Shown: in pieces, positions 1 to 8,671 of the stretch
How the letters are laid out: each line of letters starts with the position of its first letter
Position numbering within the stretch: position 1 is the first letter of the stretch
Assembly: GCF_019049245.1 (NCBI RefSeq)
Contig: NZ_JAGMUK010000015.1
Location: 178,759 to 242,758, forward strand
Source of the DNA: Streptomyces sp. AC555_RSS877
GTDB lineage: Bacteria; Actinomycetota; Actinomycetes; Streptomycetales; Streptomycetaceae
Direction of reading: 5' to 3'
DNA: 64,000 nucleotides
Made by a program: the position numbers and the translations under genes
Notes under the pieces: generated by a model
Seen by the model: the letters and a program-made list of their open reading frames with translations, nothing else
Database searches by the model: none
Told to the model about the DNA's origin: nothing

Positions 1-726
1 TTCCCCGTCTGGCAGCCCAACAAGGGCGGCCTCGGGGACTGGAAGACGGCGTACGACACCCTCTGGCTGCGCGGTGCCACGCACGTCTGGATCGACCACG
101 TCACGGCCTCCGACAAGGGCCACCCGGACGAGAAGGAACCGACCCACTTCGCCCGCAACTACCTCCGCCACGACGGCCTGCTGGACATCACAGGCGGCTC
201 CGACCTGATCACCGTCTCCTGGAGCCGCTTCGCCGACCACGACAAGGCGATGCTCATCGGCAACAGCGACTCGGCCACCGGCGACCGCGGCAAGCTCCGG
301 GTGACCCTGCACCACAACGAGTTCGAGTCCGTCGTCCAGCGGGCGCCCCGCGTCCGCTTCGGGCAGGTGCACCTGTACAACAACCGGTACGTCGTCCCGG
401 AAGACGTACACGACTACCGCTACTCCATCGGGGCGTCCACCGAATCGGCGATCCGTGCCGAGAACAACGTCTTCCACGTGCCCGGCCACATCGAGGCCGC
501 CGACCTGGTCAAGAGCTGGAACGGCACCGCCCTGCACACGAGCGGCAACCTCTTCAACGGCTATCCGGTGGACCTGCTCACGATCTACAACGCCTACAAC
601 TCGGCCAGTGAGCGTGACCTCACAGCGGACGTCGGCTGGACACCTACCCTGCACACAAAGATCGACAGCGCCGAGGCGGCCGACCGAGAGGTGGCACGCG
701 GCGCGGGCGCAGGGAGGACCCCATGA
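1..726 (+). CDS. PL1 pectate lyase, 5' end outside the window
   Basis: This is the C-terminal 241 residues of a secreted right-handed beta-helix pectate lyase (polysaccharide lyase family 1), which cuts polygalacturonate by calcium-dependent beta-elimination. The VWIDH strand motif is at visible residues 29-33. The RxPxxR motif carrying the catalytic arginine is intact (R114 and R119), followed by FGQVHLYNN. The sequence closely resembles the two full-length PL1 enzymes at 8672 and 12352, which suggests about 200 residues, including the signal peptide, lie upstream. The stop overlaps the next start as ATGA, so the gene leads a tight operon with the oxidoreductase, PmoA-like and GH43 genes. 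Confidence 0.93.
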   Translation, partial: FPVWQPNKGGLGDWKTAYDTLWLRGATHVWIDHVTASDKGHPDEKEPTHFARNYLRHDGLLDITGGSDLITVSWSRFADHDKAMLIGNSDSATGDRGKLRVTLHHNEFESVVQRAPRVRFGQVHLYNNRYVVPEDVHDYRYSIGASTESAIRAENNVFHVPGHIEAADLVKSWNGTALHTSGNLFNGYPVDLLTIYNAYNSASERDLTADVGWTPTLHTKIDSAEAADREVARGAGAGRTP

Positions 727-1865
727 CCGTAGACATCGTCCTGGCGGGCGCGCGTGGCCACGGCCACTGGCACCTGGACAACATCCGCAGGCTCCAGGAC
801 AAGGGGATCGTCCGGCTCGCCGGTATCTGCGAGCTGACCCCGCTGACCGCGGACGAACTGCCCGAGGGCCTCGGCGCGCCCGAGCAGTCCGCGGACTTCG
901 GTGCCCTCCTCGACTCCACCGGCGCCCGGATCGCTGTGATCTGCACGCCCATCCACACCCACACGGACCTGGCGCTGACGGCCGCGCGCAGGGGCGTCCA
1001 CCTCCTGCTGGAGAAGCCGCCCGCCCCCTCGTACGCCGAGTTCCGCCGCATGGCGGACGGGGTCGCCGAGGCCGGGGTCGTCTGCCAGATCGGCTTCCAG
1101 TCGCTCGGCTCGCACGCCGTGCCCGCGGTCCGCGAGCTGATCGCCGAGGGCGCGATCGGCGAGCTGGCCGGCGTCGGCGGGGCCGGTGCCTGGGCGCGTC
1201 CCGAGGCCTACTACCGGCGGGCACCCTGGGCGGGCAAGCGGCGGCTGAACGGCGTCGACGTGATCGACGGGGCGCTGACCAACCCCCTCGCGCACGCCGT
1301 CGCCACCGCCCTGGCCCTGGCCGGTGCCCCGCGCGCCGAGGACGTCGCCGGGATCGAGACCGAGCTGCTGCGTGCCAACGACATCGAGTCCGACGACACC
1401 TCCTGCGTCCGTGTCACCACCACGGGCGGCCTGCCGGTCACCGTCGCCGCGACCCTGTGCGCCGAGGACCCGGACGAGCCGTACGTCGTCGCGCACGGCA
1501 GCCACGGCCGGATCACCCTCTGGTACAAGCAGGACCGCGTGCTGCTCCAGCGCGCCGACCACGGCCCCGAGGAGTACGAGTACGGCCGCACCGACCTGCT
1601 GGAGAACCTCGTCGAGCACCTCACCGACGGCACGGAACTACTGGTCACGCCGGACGTGACGGGCTCCTTCATGAAGGTCGTCGAGGCGATCCGGCAAGCC
1701 CCCGACCCGGCCCCGCTGCCGGAGGGCACCTGGCAGCTGCTCCCCGACGAGCAGCGCCGGGTCGTGTCCGGCATCGACGGACTCGTCGCGGCCGCCGCCG
1801 ACAACCTCGCCCTCTACTCCGAGCTGGGCGCCCCCTGGGCCCTACCGAAAGAGGTGAGCACGTGA
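723..1865 (+). CDS. Gfo/Idh/MocA family oxidoreductase
   Basis: This 380-residue cytoplasmic protein has an N-terminal Rossmann fold (start of the nucleotide-binding strand at residues 4-12, with GARGHGH in place of the usual GxGxxG) and the family's EKPPA motif near residue 98, where the lysine normally acts in catalysis. Members oxidise or reduce sugars and sugar acids with NAD(P). No signal peptide is visible. It overlaps the upstream lyase by 4 bp and the downstream PmoA-like gene by 1 bp, so translation is probably coupled. The natural inference is intracellular conversion of a pectin-derived sugar; the exact substrate cannot be read from the sequence. Confidence 0.88.
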   Translation: MTVDIVLAGARGHGHWHLDNIRRLQDKGIVRLAGICELTPLTADELPEGLGAPEQSADFGALLDSTGARIAVICTPIHTHTDLALTAARRGVHLLLEKPPAPSYAEFRRMADGVAEAGVVCQIGFQSLGSHAVPAVRELIAEGAIGELAGVGGAGAWARPEAYYRRAPWAGKRRLNGVDVIDGALTNPLAHAVATALALAGAPRAEDVAGIETELLRANDIESDDTSCVRVTTTGGLPVTVAATLCAEDPDEPYVVAHGSHGRITLWYKQDRVLLQRADHGPEEYEYGRTDLLENLVEHLTDGTELLVTPDVTGSFMKVVEAIRQAPDPAPLPEGTWQLLPDEQRRVVSGIDGLVAAAADNLALYSELGAPWALPKEVST

Positions 1866-2716
1866 TGACGACCACGACCAACGACTCGGCGGTGCTGCGC
1901 GTCGCGGGCCGACCGGTCGGCCGGTACGTCACCCGGCCCGAGCTGCCGGCCCGGCTCTCCCCGCGCCCGTACCTGCACCCGGTCACCACCCTGGCCGGCA
2001 CGGCGGTGACCGAGCTCAGCCCCGCCGACCACACACACCACCTCGGCGTCGGTGTCGCCGTTCCCGACGTCGAGGGGTTCAACTTCTGGGGCGGACGCAC
2101 CTACGTCCGCGAGCAGGGCCCGACCGAGCTCGACAACCACGGCGCCCAGCGCCACACCACGTTCCAGCTGCGCGACCCCGACGGGTTCGTGGAGGAGCTG
2201 CGCTGGGTGGCCGCGGACGGTGAGCTCCTGCGCGAACGCCGTACCGTCGCCGCCACCGAACTCACCGACACCGCCTGGGCGCTGGACTTCACCTTCTCCC
2301 TGACCAACGTCACCGCCGACCCGCTGTCGATCGGCAGCCCGGCGACCAACGGCCGCCCCGGCGCTGCCTACGGCGGCTTCTTCTGGCGGGCGCGCAAGGA
2401 GGACGAGGCCCCGCAGGTCTTCACCGCGGGCACCGAGGGCGAGGCCCGGATCCACGGCACCCGCGCCGACTGGCTCGCCCTGGCCGGCGCCACCTGGACC
2501 CTGGTCTTCGCCGGTGCCACCGAGCAGACCCGCCGGGACCCGTGGTTCGTCCGCACCGCCGAGTACCCGGGCGTCGGCTCGTCCCTGGCGTACGAGGAAC
2601 GGGTGCCGATCGAGCCGGGAGACACCGTCGTACGCCGGATCGTCACCGTGGTCGCCGACGGCCGCCTCGACCGGAACGGGGCCGCGGCCCTCATCCGCAA
2701 GGCGGTGAGCCTGTGA
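1865..2716 (+). CDS. PmoA-like (DUF6807) family protein
   Basis: This 283-residue protein matches the pattern of the PmoA/DUF6807 family: a histidine-rich stretch (DHTHHLGVG), then FNFWGG and DNHGAQRH, within an all-beta protein lacking a signal peptide. The family name comes from annotation transfer; its members mostly sit next to Gfo/Idh/MocA oxidoreductases in carbohydrate loci, and their activity is not established. The ATG at 1865 overlaps the preceding TGA (TGATG); a GTG one codon earlier is also possible. It lies between the oxidoreductase and an intracellular GH43, so a role in finishing imported pectin or arabinan fragments is inferred. Confidence 0.8.
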   Translation: MTTTTNDSAVLRVAGRPVGRYVTRPELPARLSPRPYLHPVTTLAGTAVTELSPADHTHHLGVGVAVPDVEGFNFWGGRTYVREQGPTELDNHGAQRHTTFQLRDPDGFVEELRWVAADGELLRERRTVAATELTDTAWALDFTFSLTNVTADPLSIGSPATNGRPGAAYGGFFWRARKEDEAPQVFTAGTEGEARIHGTRADWLALAGATWTLVFAGATEQTRRDPWFVRTAEYPGVGSSLAYEERVPIEPGDTVVRRIVTVVADGRLDRNGAAALIRKAVSL

Positions 2717-4251
2717 CCGCCGAGACGATCCCGGAGGCCGTTCCGACCGCCGAGACGTATACGAACCCCGTCCTGAACGCCGACTGGTCCGACCCGGACG
2801 TGGTCCGCGTGGGCGACGACTTCTACCTCACCGCGTCCAGCTTCGGCCGCGCCCCGGGCCTGCCCCTGCTGCACTCCCGCGACCTGGTCAACTGGACCCT
2901 GGTCGGCCACGCGCTGGAACGCCTGGAACCGGCGAGCGAGTTCAGGTCCCCGCGGCACGACTGCGGCGTCTGGGCACCCGCCTTGCGTCACCACGACGAC
3001 CGCTTCTGGATCTTCTGGGGCGACCCCGACCAGGGCGTGTTCCAGATCAACGCCCCCGAGATACGCGGCCCGTGGACCCGCCCCCATCTGCTGAAGGAGG
3101 GCAAGGGGCTCATCGACGCCTGCCCCCTGTGGGACGAGGAGACCGGCGCGGCCTACCTGGTGCACGGCTGGGCCAAGTCGCGCTCGGGCATCAAGAACCG
3201 GCTCACCGGCCACCGCATGCACCCCGACGGCACGTCACTCCTCGACGAGGGCAAGGTGATCGTCGACGGCGACCGCATCCCCGGCTGGTTCACCATCGAG
3301 GGCCCCAAGCTCTACCGGCACGACGGCTGGTTCTGGATCTTCGCCCCGGCCGGGAGCGTCGAGACCGGCTGGCAGGGCGCCTTCCGCTCGCGTGGCTTCT
3401 TCGGGCCGTACGAGGAGAAGATCGTCCTGGAGCAGAAGGACACCGACGTCAACGGCCCCCACCAGGGCGGCTGGGTGCGCACCCCGTCCGGCGAGGACTG
3501 GTTCCTGCACTTCCAGCAGCGCGGCGCCTACGGCAGGGTCGTCCACCTCCAGCCGATGCGCTGGGGCGCGGACGGCTGGCCGGTGCTCGGCGACGACGGC
3601 GCCCCCGTGGCCGAACACCCGAGGCCCGATCTGCCACCACAGCCGGCCGCGGCGCCCGCCACCGACGACGACTTCCCCGGCGGACGCTTCGGCCGCCAGT
3701 GGCAGTGGACGGCCAACCCGCAGGACGGCTGGGCCACCCAGCACTCCGGGGACGGCCTCAGACTGGCCTGCGTCCGCACGGCCGACGCGCACGACCTGCG
3801 CAAACTGCCGAACGTCCTCACCCAGCGGCTGCCGGGCGTCCCGTCCGCCGTCGAGGTGGAGCTGACCCTGCACGGCGAGGAGCCGGGCGCACGGGCCGGC
3901 CTCGCGGTCCTCGGAGACGCCTTCAACTGGATCGGACTCCAGCGGGGCGCCGACGGGACGGTCCACCTCGTGCACCGGTTCGCCGAGACCGTCGCCGAGA
4001 AGGAACGCGACGCCGACCACCCGCGGCTCGCGCCCGAGGGGCGGGCCAGGCTGCGCATCGAGATCGGCGCCGGAGCACGCTGCCGCTTCTTCTACGACGT
4101 CGGCGACGGACTGCGCCCCTCCGGCCAGGTCTTCGCCGCCACCCCCTGGCGCTGGGTCGGCGCCCTGCTCGGCCTGTTCGCCCTGGCGCCAGTGGGCCCG
4201 GGACACGCGGGCGCGGCGAGTTTCACGCAGTTCAGGATCAGCCCGCTGTAG
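2713..4251 (+). CDS. Intracellular GH43 glycosidase (xylosidase/arabinofuranosidase type)
   Basis: This 512-residue five-bladed beta-propeller glycosidase of family GH43 carries a C-terminal beta-sandwich of about 200 residues. The three catalytic positions are visible: general base D27 in SDPDVV, pKa modulator D135 in LIDACPLW, and general acid E196 in IEGPKLY. There is no signal peptide, so it should act in the cytoplasm on imported arabino- or xylo-oligosaccharides. The GTG start at 2713 overlaps the previous stop as GTGA; longer readings would run into the upstream gene. Among the family's beta-xylosidase and alpha-L-arabinofuranosidase activities, the pectin context favours arabinan side chains, but this is not decided by sequence. 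Confidence 0.9.
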   Translation: MTAETIPEAVPTAETYTNPVLNADWSDPDVVRVGDDFYLTASSFGRAPGLPLLHSRDLVNWTLVGHALERLEPASEFRSPRHDCGVWAPALRHHDDRFWIFWGDPDQGVFQINAPEIRGPWTRPHLLKEGKGLIDACPLWDEETGAAYLVHGWAKSRSGIKNRLTGHRMHPDGTSLLDEGKVIVDGDRIPGWFTIEGPKLYRHDGWFWIFAPAGSVETGWQGAFRSRGFFGPYEEKIVLEQKDTDVNGPHQGGWVRTPSGEDWFLHFQQRGAYGRVVHLQPMRWGADGWPVLGDDGAPVAEHPRPDLPPQPAAAPATDDDFPGGRFGRQWQWTANPQDGWATQHSGDGLRLACVRTADAHDLRKLPNVLTQRLPGVPSAVEVELTLHGEEPGARAGLAVLGDAFNWIGLQRGADGTVHLVHRFAETVAEKERDADHPRLAPEGRARLRIEIGAGARCRFFYDVGDGLRPSGQVFAATPWRWVGALLGLFALAPVGPGHAGAASFTQFRISPL

Positions 4252-4322
4252 ATCAGTCCCGCCGTAACACACCGCTCGCGTACGTCTGTTGATCGCACGT
4301 AGAACGCCTTTTGGGAGCCGCA

Positions 4323-6299
4323 ATGACGCACCCCCAGAGCAAGCGCTTGCCGAGGTCGGGGCACGGCAGAGTCGTGGCCGCCGCGCTCGGCCTGGTGGCC
4401 GCCCTGTGCCTCGGCACGGTCGGTGAGGCGAAGGCCGCGGACCCTTTACCGGCCGCGACCGACCGCTGGAGCGACCGGGCCCACGGATTCGCCTCCCTCG
4501 CCGGCGGTACCACCGGCGGCGCGGGCGGCAAGGTCGTGACCGTCACCGACCAGGCCGCGCTGGCGACGTACGCGGCGGCCGAAGAGCCGTACGTCATCCG
4601 GGTGTCGGGGGCGATAGCCGTCGAGCCGTTCGGTGCGGAGATCGTCGTGACCTCGAACAAGACGATCATCGGCGTCGGTGACACCGGCGAGATCGTCCAG
4701 GGCGAGCTGCACCTCAACCCCGGCACGCACAACGTGATCATCCGCAACCTGACGATCCGCGACTCGGCGGTCGAGGGCAACTGGGACTGCAAGGACACCG
4801 ACTTCGACGGCATCCAGATGGACACCGTCCACCACGTGTGGGTCGATCACAACCGCTTCTCGAACATCTGCGACGGGCAGCTGGACGTCCGCAAGGACAG
4901 CGAGTACGTGACCGTCTCGTACAACCGGTTCGAGAACAACAACAAGACGTTCGGACTCGGCTGGACGACCAACGTCAAGACGCAGATCACGATCGACCAC
5001 AACCTGTTCGCCCACACCAAGCAGCGCAACCCGTCCGTGGACAACGCCGCCTACGCGCACCTGTACAACAACCACCTGACGGCACAGGCGGATCCGGGCG
5101 ACCCCGTGTGGACGTACGGCAACTGGTCGCGCGGCCGGACCAAGATGGTCATCGAGAACAGCTACTACCGGGACGTCCAGCACCCCTACCAGGCCGACAC
5201 CACCGCCGAGCTGGTGGAACGCGGATCGATCCTGCGGAACACGAGCGGGCGGACCGACGAGTGGGGCGCGGCCTTCGATCCTCGGGAGTTCTACGACTAC
5301 CGGCTGGATCCGGCTGCCGCCGTGCCGGCTCTGGTCCAGCGGTTCTCCGGGCCGCAGAAGCGCATCGGTACCACGCTGCACGTCCCCGCCGACTATCCGA
5401 CCGTGCAGGCCGCCGTGGACGCCGTGCCCGACGGCAACGCCGTGCCCGTGACGATCGCGGTCGCGCCGGGCACGTACCGGGCAAAGGTCCTCATCCCCGC
5501 GACGAAGCCGAACATCGTGCTCCAGGGGACTGGACAACGCCGGTCCGACACCGTCATCGTCTACGACACGCCCGCCGCGTACGGCGGCTCCACCGGGAGC
5601 GCGACCGTACGGATCGCCGCGCACGACGTCACGGCCCGCAACCTCACCTTCAGCAACGACTTCGACGAGGCCGCGCACGAGCTCAGCGCCGAGCAGGCAC
5701 TCGCCATGAAGACGACCGGCGACCGGATCGTCTTCGAGAACACCGCCTTCCTGGGCAACCAGGACACCCTGATGACCGACAGCCCCAAGCTGGACGTCAT
5801 CAGCCGGGTCTACATCCGCGACTCGTACATCGAGGGCGATGTCGACTTCGTCTACGGACGCGCGACCACCGTCATCGAGCGGTCCGTCATCAAGGCGCTC
5901 AGCCGGGGCTCCGCCACCAACAACGGCTACATCACGGCGGCTTCGACCTGGACGGGGAACCCGTACGGATTCCTGATCACCAAGTCGAAGGTCGTGAGCG
6001 ACGCGCCGGACGGGTCTTTCCACCTCGGCCGGCCCTGGCACCCGGGCGGTGAACCGGCCGCGGTCGCCCAGGTGCTGATCCGCGACACCGAGCTGCCCGC
6101 CGCGGTCAAGTCCTCCCCGTGGACCGACATGAGCGGGTTCTCGTGGAAGGACGCGCGGTTCGCCGAGTACCGCAACTCCGGGCCGGGGGCGGGCATCACC
6201 GCGGACCGGCCGCAGCTGAGCGACGCCGACGCGAAGGCGCACACCGTCGCGAACTACCTCAAGGGCACGGACAACTGGGCTCCGTATGCCCGCCACTGA
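4323..6299 (+). CDS. Secreted PL1 pectate lyase-CE8 pectin methylesterase fusion
   Basis: This 658-residue two-enzyme protein has a signal peptide at about 1-39, a PL1 beta-helix at about 45-345, then a CE8 beta-helix starting near LHVPADYPTVQ and running to the end. CE8 removes methyl esters from homogalacturonan and PL1 then cleaves it, so the fusion couples consecutive steps. The CE8 signatures are present: GNQDTL with D481, GDVDFVYG with D508, and LGRPW. In the lyase half the usual RxPxxR is RNPSVD (R235 to D240), so the first arginine stays and the second is replaced by Asp. Codon 42 is TTA (4446-4448), implying dependence on the bldA leucyl-tRNA. The ATG at 4323 follows a GGGAG site. 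Confidence 0.92.
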   Translation: MTHPQSKRLPRSGHGRVVAAALGLVAALCLGTVGEAKAADPLPAATDRWSDRAHGFASLAGGTTGGAGGKVVTVTDQAALATYAAAEEPYVIRVSGAIAVEPFGAEIVVTSNKTIIGVGDTGEIVQGELHLNPGTHNVIIRNLTIRDSAVEGNWDCKDTDFDGIQMDTVHHVWVDHNRFSNICDGQLDVRKDSEYVTVSYNRFENNNKTFGLGWTTNVKTQITIDHNLFAHTKQRNPSVDNAAYAHLYNNHLTAQADPGDPVWTYGNWSRGRTKMVIENSYYRDVQHPYQADTTAELVERGSILRNTSGRTDEWGAAFDPREFYDYRLDPAAAVPALVQRFSGPQKRIGTTLHVPADYPTVQAAVDAVPDGNAVPVTIAVAPGTYRAKVLIPATKPNIVLQGTGQRRSDTVIVYDTPAAYGGSTGSATVRIAAHDVTARNLTFSNDFDEAAHELSAEQALAMKTTGDRIVFENTAFLGNQDTLMTDSPKLDVISRVYIRDSYIEGDVDFVYGRATTVIERSVIKALSRGSATNNGYITAASTWTGNPYGFLITKSKVVSDAPDGSFHLGRPWHPGGEPAAVAQVLIRDTELPAAVKSSPWTDMSGFSWKDARFAEYRNSGPGAGITADRPQLSDADAKAHTVANYLKGTDNWAPYARH

Positions 6300-6348
6300 C
6301 CCCCACAACTTCATGTCCCCGCTGGATCCAGAAGAAGAGAGCCGACCA

Positions 6349-7698
6349 ATGAAGATCAGCATCCGTAGAAGCAGGCGCGCTGCCATAGCCGTCGCCCTGG
6401 GTTCCGTGCTCGCGCTCACCGCCACCGCGTGCGGTGACGACGGCAGCGGCTCCGGCGGTGACAAGGGCGCCGAGGGCAGCGGCAAGGGCAAGGTCCTCTT
6501 CTGGGACAACAACGGTGGTGTCCGCACCGACATCTGGAAGGAGATCATCGCCGACTTCGAGAAGGCGAACCCGGACATCGACGTCGAGTACGTCGGGATC
6601 GCCTCCACCGAGTACCAGTCCAAGGTCGACACCGCCATCCAGGGCGGCGGCCTGCCGGACGTCGGCGGTGTCGGCGCGGCGATGATCGCGGCGATCTCCG
6701 CACAGAACGCGCTGGACCCGCTGGACGACCGTCTCGCCAAGTCCTCCCTCAACGGCAAGCTCAACGAGGACATGGTCAAGTCGCTGAAGGCGGCCGGCGG
6801 CGGCGACGGCACCCTGTACTCGATCCCGACCTCCGCCAACAACGGTGTGCTCTACTACCGCACCGACCTGTTCGAGCAGGCGGGCCTGGACGCGCCGACC
6901 ACCTGGGACAAGTTCTACGAGGCCGCGGACAAGCTCACCGACAGCGGCAAGAACAAGTTCGGCTACACCATCCGCGGTGGTGCCGGCTCCATCGCCCAGG
7001 CGCTGGACGCGATGTACGGGCAGTCCGGCATCACGTCCTTCTGGGACGCCTCCGGTGAGGAGACCACGGTCAACGACCCGAAGAACGTCGAGGCGCTGAA
7101 GAAGTACGCGGCCCTCTTCAAGAAGGTCACGCCGGCCGCCGACCTGAACAACGACTTCACCAAGATGGTCGCGCAGTGGGACTCCGGCACGATCGGCATG
7201 CTGAACCACAACCTGGGTTCCTACCAGGACCATGTGAAGGCGTTCGGGACCGACAAGTTCCGGGGTATTCCGCAGCCGATCGGTGCTTCCGGCAAGCGGG
7301 TCCAGGTGTCCAACCCCGTGGACGGGCTCGGGCTGTTCAAGACGTCCAAGAACAAGGAAGCCGCCTGGAAGTTCATCGAGTTCGCCACCTCGCACGCGGA
7401 GAACTCGAAGTTCAACGAGTCGGCCGGTCAGGTTCCGGCGAACAACGACGCCGCGAAGGACGCGTGGGTTTCGAAGGCCGAGCCCACGAAGCTGGCGGCC
7501 GATGCGCTGAGTGACGGTTCCACGACCATTGTTCAGCTGCCGTACTACCTGCCCGACTGGGGCACCATCTCGAAGTCGGACAACGAGCCGAACTTCCAGA
7601 AGGTGCTGCTCGGCAAGATGAGCGCGAAGGACTTCCTCGACACGCTGGCCGAGCAGTTGAACACGGCTCAGGCGGAGTGGAACGAGCAGAAGGGCTAA
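6349..7698 (+). CDS. Sugar ABC transporter substrate-binding lipoprotein (orphan)
   Basis: This 449-residue family 1 extracellular solute-binding protein has a lipoprotein signal ending in ALTATAC, so it should be anchored to the outer face of the membrane. The mature part shows the usual layout, with VLFWDNNGG near the start and YYRTDLFEQAGL and TTWDKFYEAADKL in the middle. The ATG at 6349 follows a purine-rich AGAAGAGAG site; an earlier in-frame start would add residues before the signal peptide. No permease or ATPase gene is adjacent, only pectin enzymes on both sides, so partners must lie upstream of the window or elsewhere, and an MsiK-type shared ATPase is likely. Uptake of pectin-derived oligosaccharide is inferred from context. 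Confidence 0.9.
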   Translation: MKISIRRSRRAAIAVALGSVLALTATACGDDGSGSGGDKGAEGSGKGKVLFWDNNGGVRTDIWKEIIADFEKANPDIDVEYVGIASTEYQSKVDTAIQGGGLPDVGGVGAAMIAAISAQNALDPLDDRLAKSSLNGKLNEDMVKSLKAAGGGDGTLYSIPTSANNGVLYYRTDLFEQAGLDAPTTWDKFYEAADKLTDSGKNKFGYTIRGGAGSIAQALDAMYGQSGITSFWDASGEETTVNDPKNVEALKKYAALFKKVTPAADLNNDFTKMVAQWDSGTIGMLNHNLGSYQDHVKAFGTDKFRGIPQPIGASGKRVQVSNPVDGLGLFKTSKNKEAAWKFIEFATSHAENSKFNESAGQVPANNDAAKDAWVSKAEPTKLAADALSDGSTTIVQLPYYLPDWGTISKSDNEPNFQKVLLGKMSAKDFLDTLAEQLNTAQAEWNEQKG

Positions 7699-7737
7699 GA
7701 ACTCGGCAGGTTCGGCTTTGCGGCCGGCCGCGGGTTT

Positions 7738-7770
7738 GTCGTGGCCGGCCGCGCGGTTCCCCGCGCCCCT
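7738..7770 (+). repeat. Dispersed intergenic repeat, copy 1
   Basis: This 33-bp intergenic element differs from a second copy at 29201-29233 at only two positions; both begin GTCGTGGCCGG and end TTCCCCGCGCCCCT. Both lie just downstream of a coding region. Here its last 12 bases form the left arm and first loop base of a strong hairpin. It looks like a copy of a chromosome-wide intergenic repeat rather than a mobile element, as no transposase or terminal repeats accompany it. Confidence 0.75.
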
Positions 7771-7784
7771 TCGGGGGCGCGGGG
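7759..7784 (+). terminator. GC-rich stem-loop after the sugar-binding protein gene
   Basis: A perfect 11-bp stem (CCCCGCGCCCC paired with GGGGCGCGGGG) closes a TTCG tetraloop, 60 bp past the stop of the binding protein. There is no U tract, as is usual for streptomycete intrinsic terminators. It probably ends or partly attenuates transcription before the acetylesterase gene, or protects the 3' end of the binding-protein mRNA, which would help express more of it than of its neighbours. Confidence 0.7.
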
Positions 7785-7845
7785 GACACCCCCCACGTGA
7801 AAGGCACCCTCTATCTCGTAAGGCCGTCGAGAAAGGCACATCGTC

Positions 7846-8643
7846 GTGTCGCTCACCCGCAGACAGGTCACCACCGCGGCGCTCGCCGCCGCTCCTCTCG
7901 CTTTTGCCGCAACCGGTACCGCGCAGGCTTCAGGCCGTCGTCCGCGGACCCTCTATGTCGCAGGTGATTCCACCGCCGCCCAGAAGTACTCCGCCGCCGC
8001 CCCCGAGACCGGGTGGGGCATGGCGCTTCCGTTCTTCCTGCACAAGGACCGGCCCGTCGCCAATCACGCGGTGAACGGACGGAGTTCGAAGAGTTTCGTC
8101 GACGAGGGACGGCTCGACGCCATACTCTCCGCGATCCGGCCGGGGGACTTCCTGCTCGTCCAGTTCGCGCACAACGACGAGAAGACCGAGGACCCCACTC
8201 GTCACACCGAGCCCTGGACGACGTACCAGGACTATCTGCGCCTGTACATCGAGGGCGCCCGGGCCCGCGGGGCCCGGCCCGTGCTCGCCACGTCCGTCGA
8301 ACGTCGCAGGTTCGACGCGAACGGCAACGCCCTGCCGACCCACGGCGAGTATCCGGCGGCGATGCGTGCGCTCGCCGAGGAGGAGCGCGTGGCGCTGCTC
8401 GACCTGCAGGCCCTCTCACTCGCGCTGTGGCAGAAGCTCGGCGTCGAGGAGACGAAGAAGTACTTCAACTGGACCGCGACCGAGCAGGACAACACGCACT
8501 TCAACCCGCCGGGCGCGATCGCCGTGGCCCGGCTGGTCGCCGCCGAGCTGCTGCACCACCGGGTGCTGGGGCGCCAGGACGTGCGCCGGCTCGACGCGGA
8601 GATCCCGGAGTCCTGGATCACCTGGCCGACGGCCACCGCGTAA
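7846..8643 (+). CDS. Secreted rhamnogalacturonan acetylesterase (CE12, SGNH hydrolase)
   Basis: This 265-residue SGNH/GDSL hydrolase removes acetyl groups from rhamnogalacturonan so that lyases and hydrolases can reach the backbone. The four blocks are visible: GDST with nucleophile S42, the oxyanion glycine in VNGRSSKS, the HND asparagine block, and DNTHF giving D215 and H218. The N-terminus has a twin arginine (LTRRQ) ahead of a hydrophobic stretch, so export by Tat is plausible. The GTG start at 7846 is preceded by GAGAAAGG. It is followed after 28 bp by a PL1 lyase gene on the same strand, and the two are probably co-transcribed. Confidence 0.9.
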   Translation: MSLTRRQVTTAALAAAPLAFAATGTAQASGRRPRTLYVAGDSTAAQKYSAAAPETGWGMALPFFLHKDRPVANHAVNGRSSKSFVDEGRLDAILSAIRPGDFLLVQFAHNDEKTEDPTRHTEPWTTYQDYLRLYIEGARARGARPVLATSVERRRFDANGNALPTHGEYPAAMRALAEEERVALLDLQALSLALWQKLGVEETKKYFNWTATEQDNTHFNPPGAIAVARLVAAELLHHRVLGRQDVRRLDAEIPESWITWPTATA

Positions 8644-8671
8644 CCACCTTTCATCGAGAGAGAGCGGCACC

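Noticed and set aside
455..1864. Long N-terminal extension of the PmoA-like gene back to position 455
   Set aside because: It is arginine/proline/alanine-rich shadow sequence lying across the lyase and oxidoreductase genes; the ATG at 1865 fits the family.
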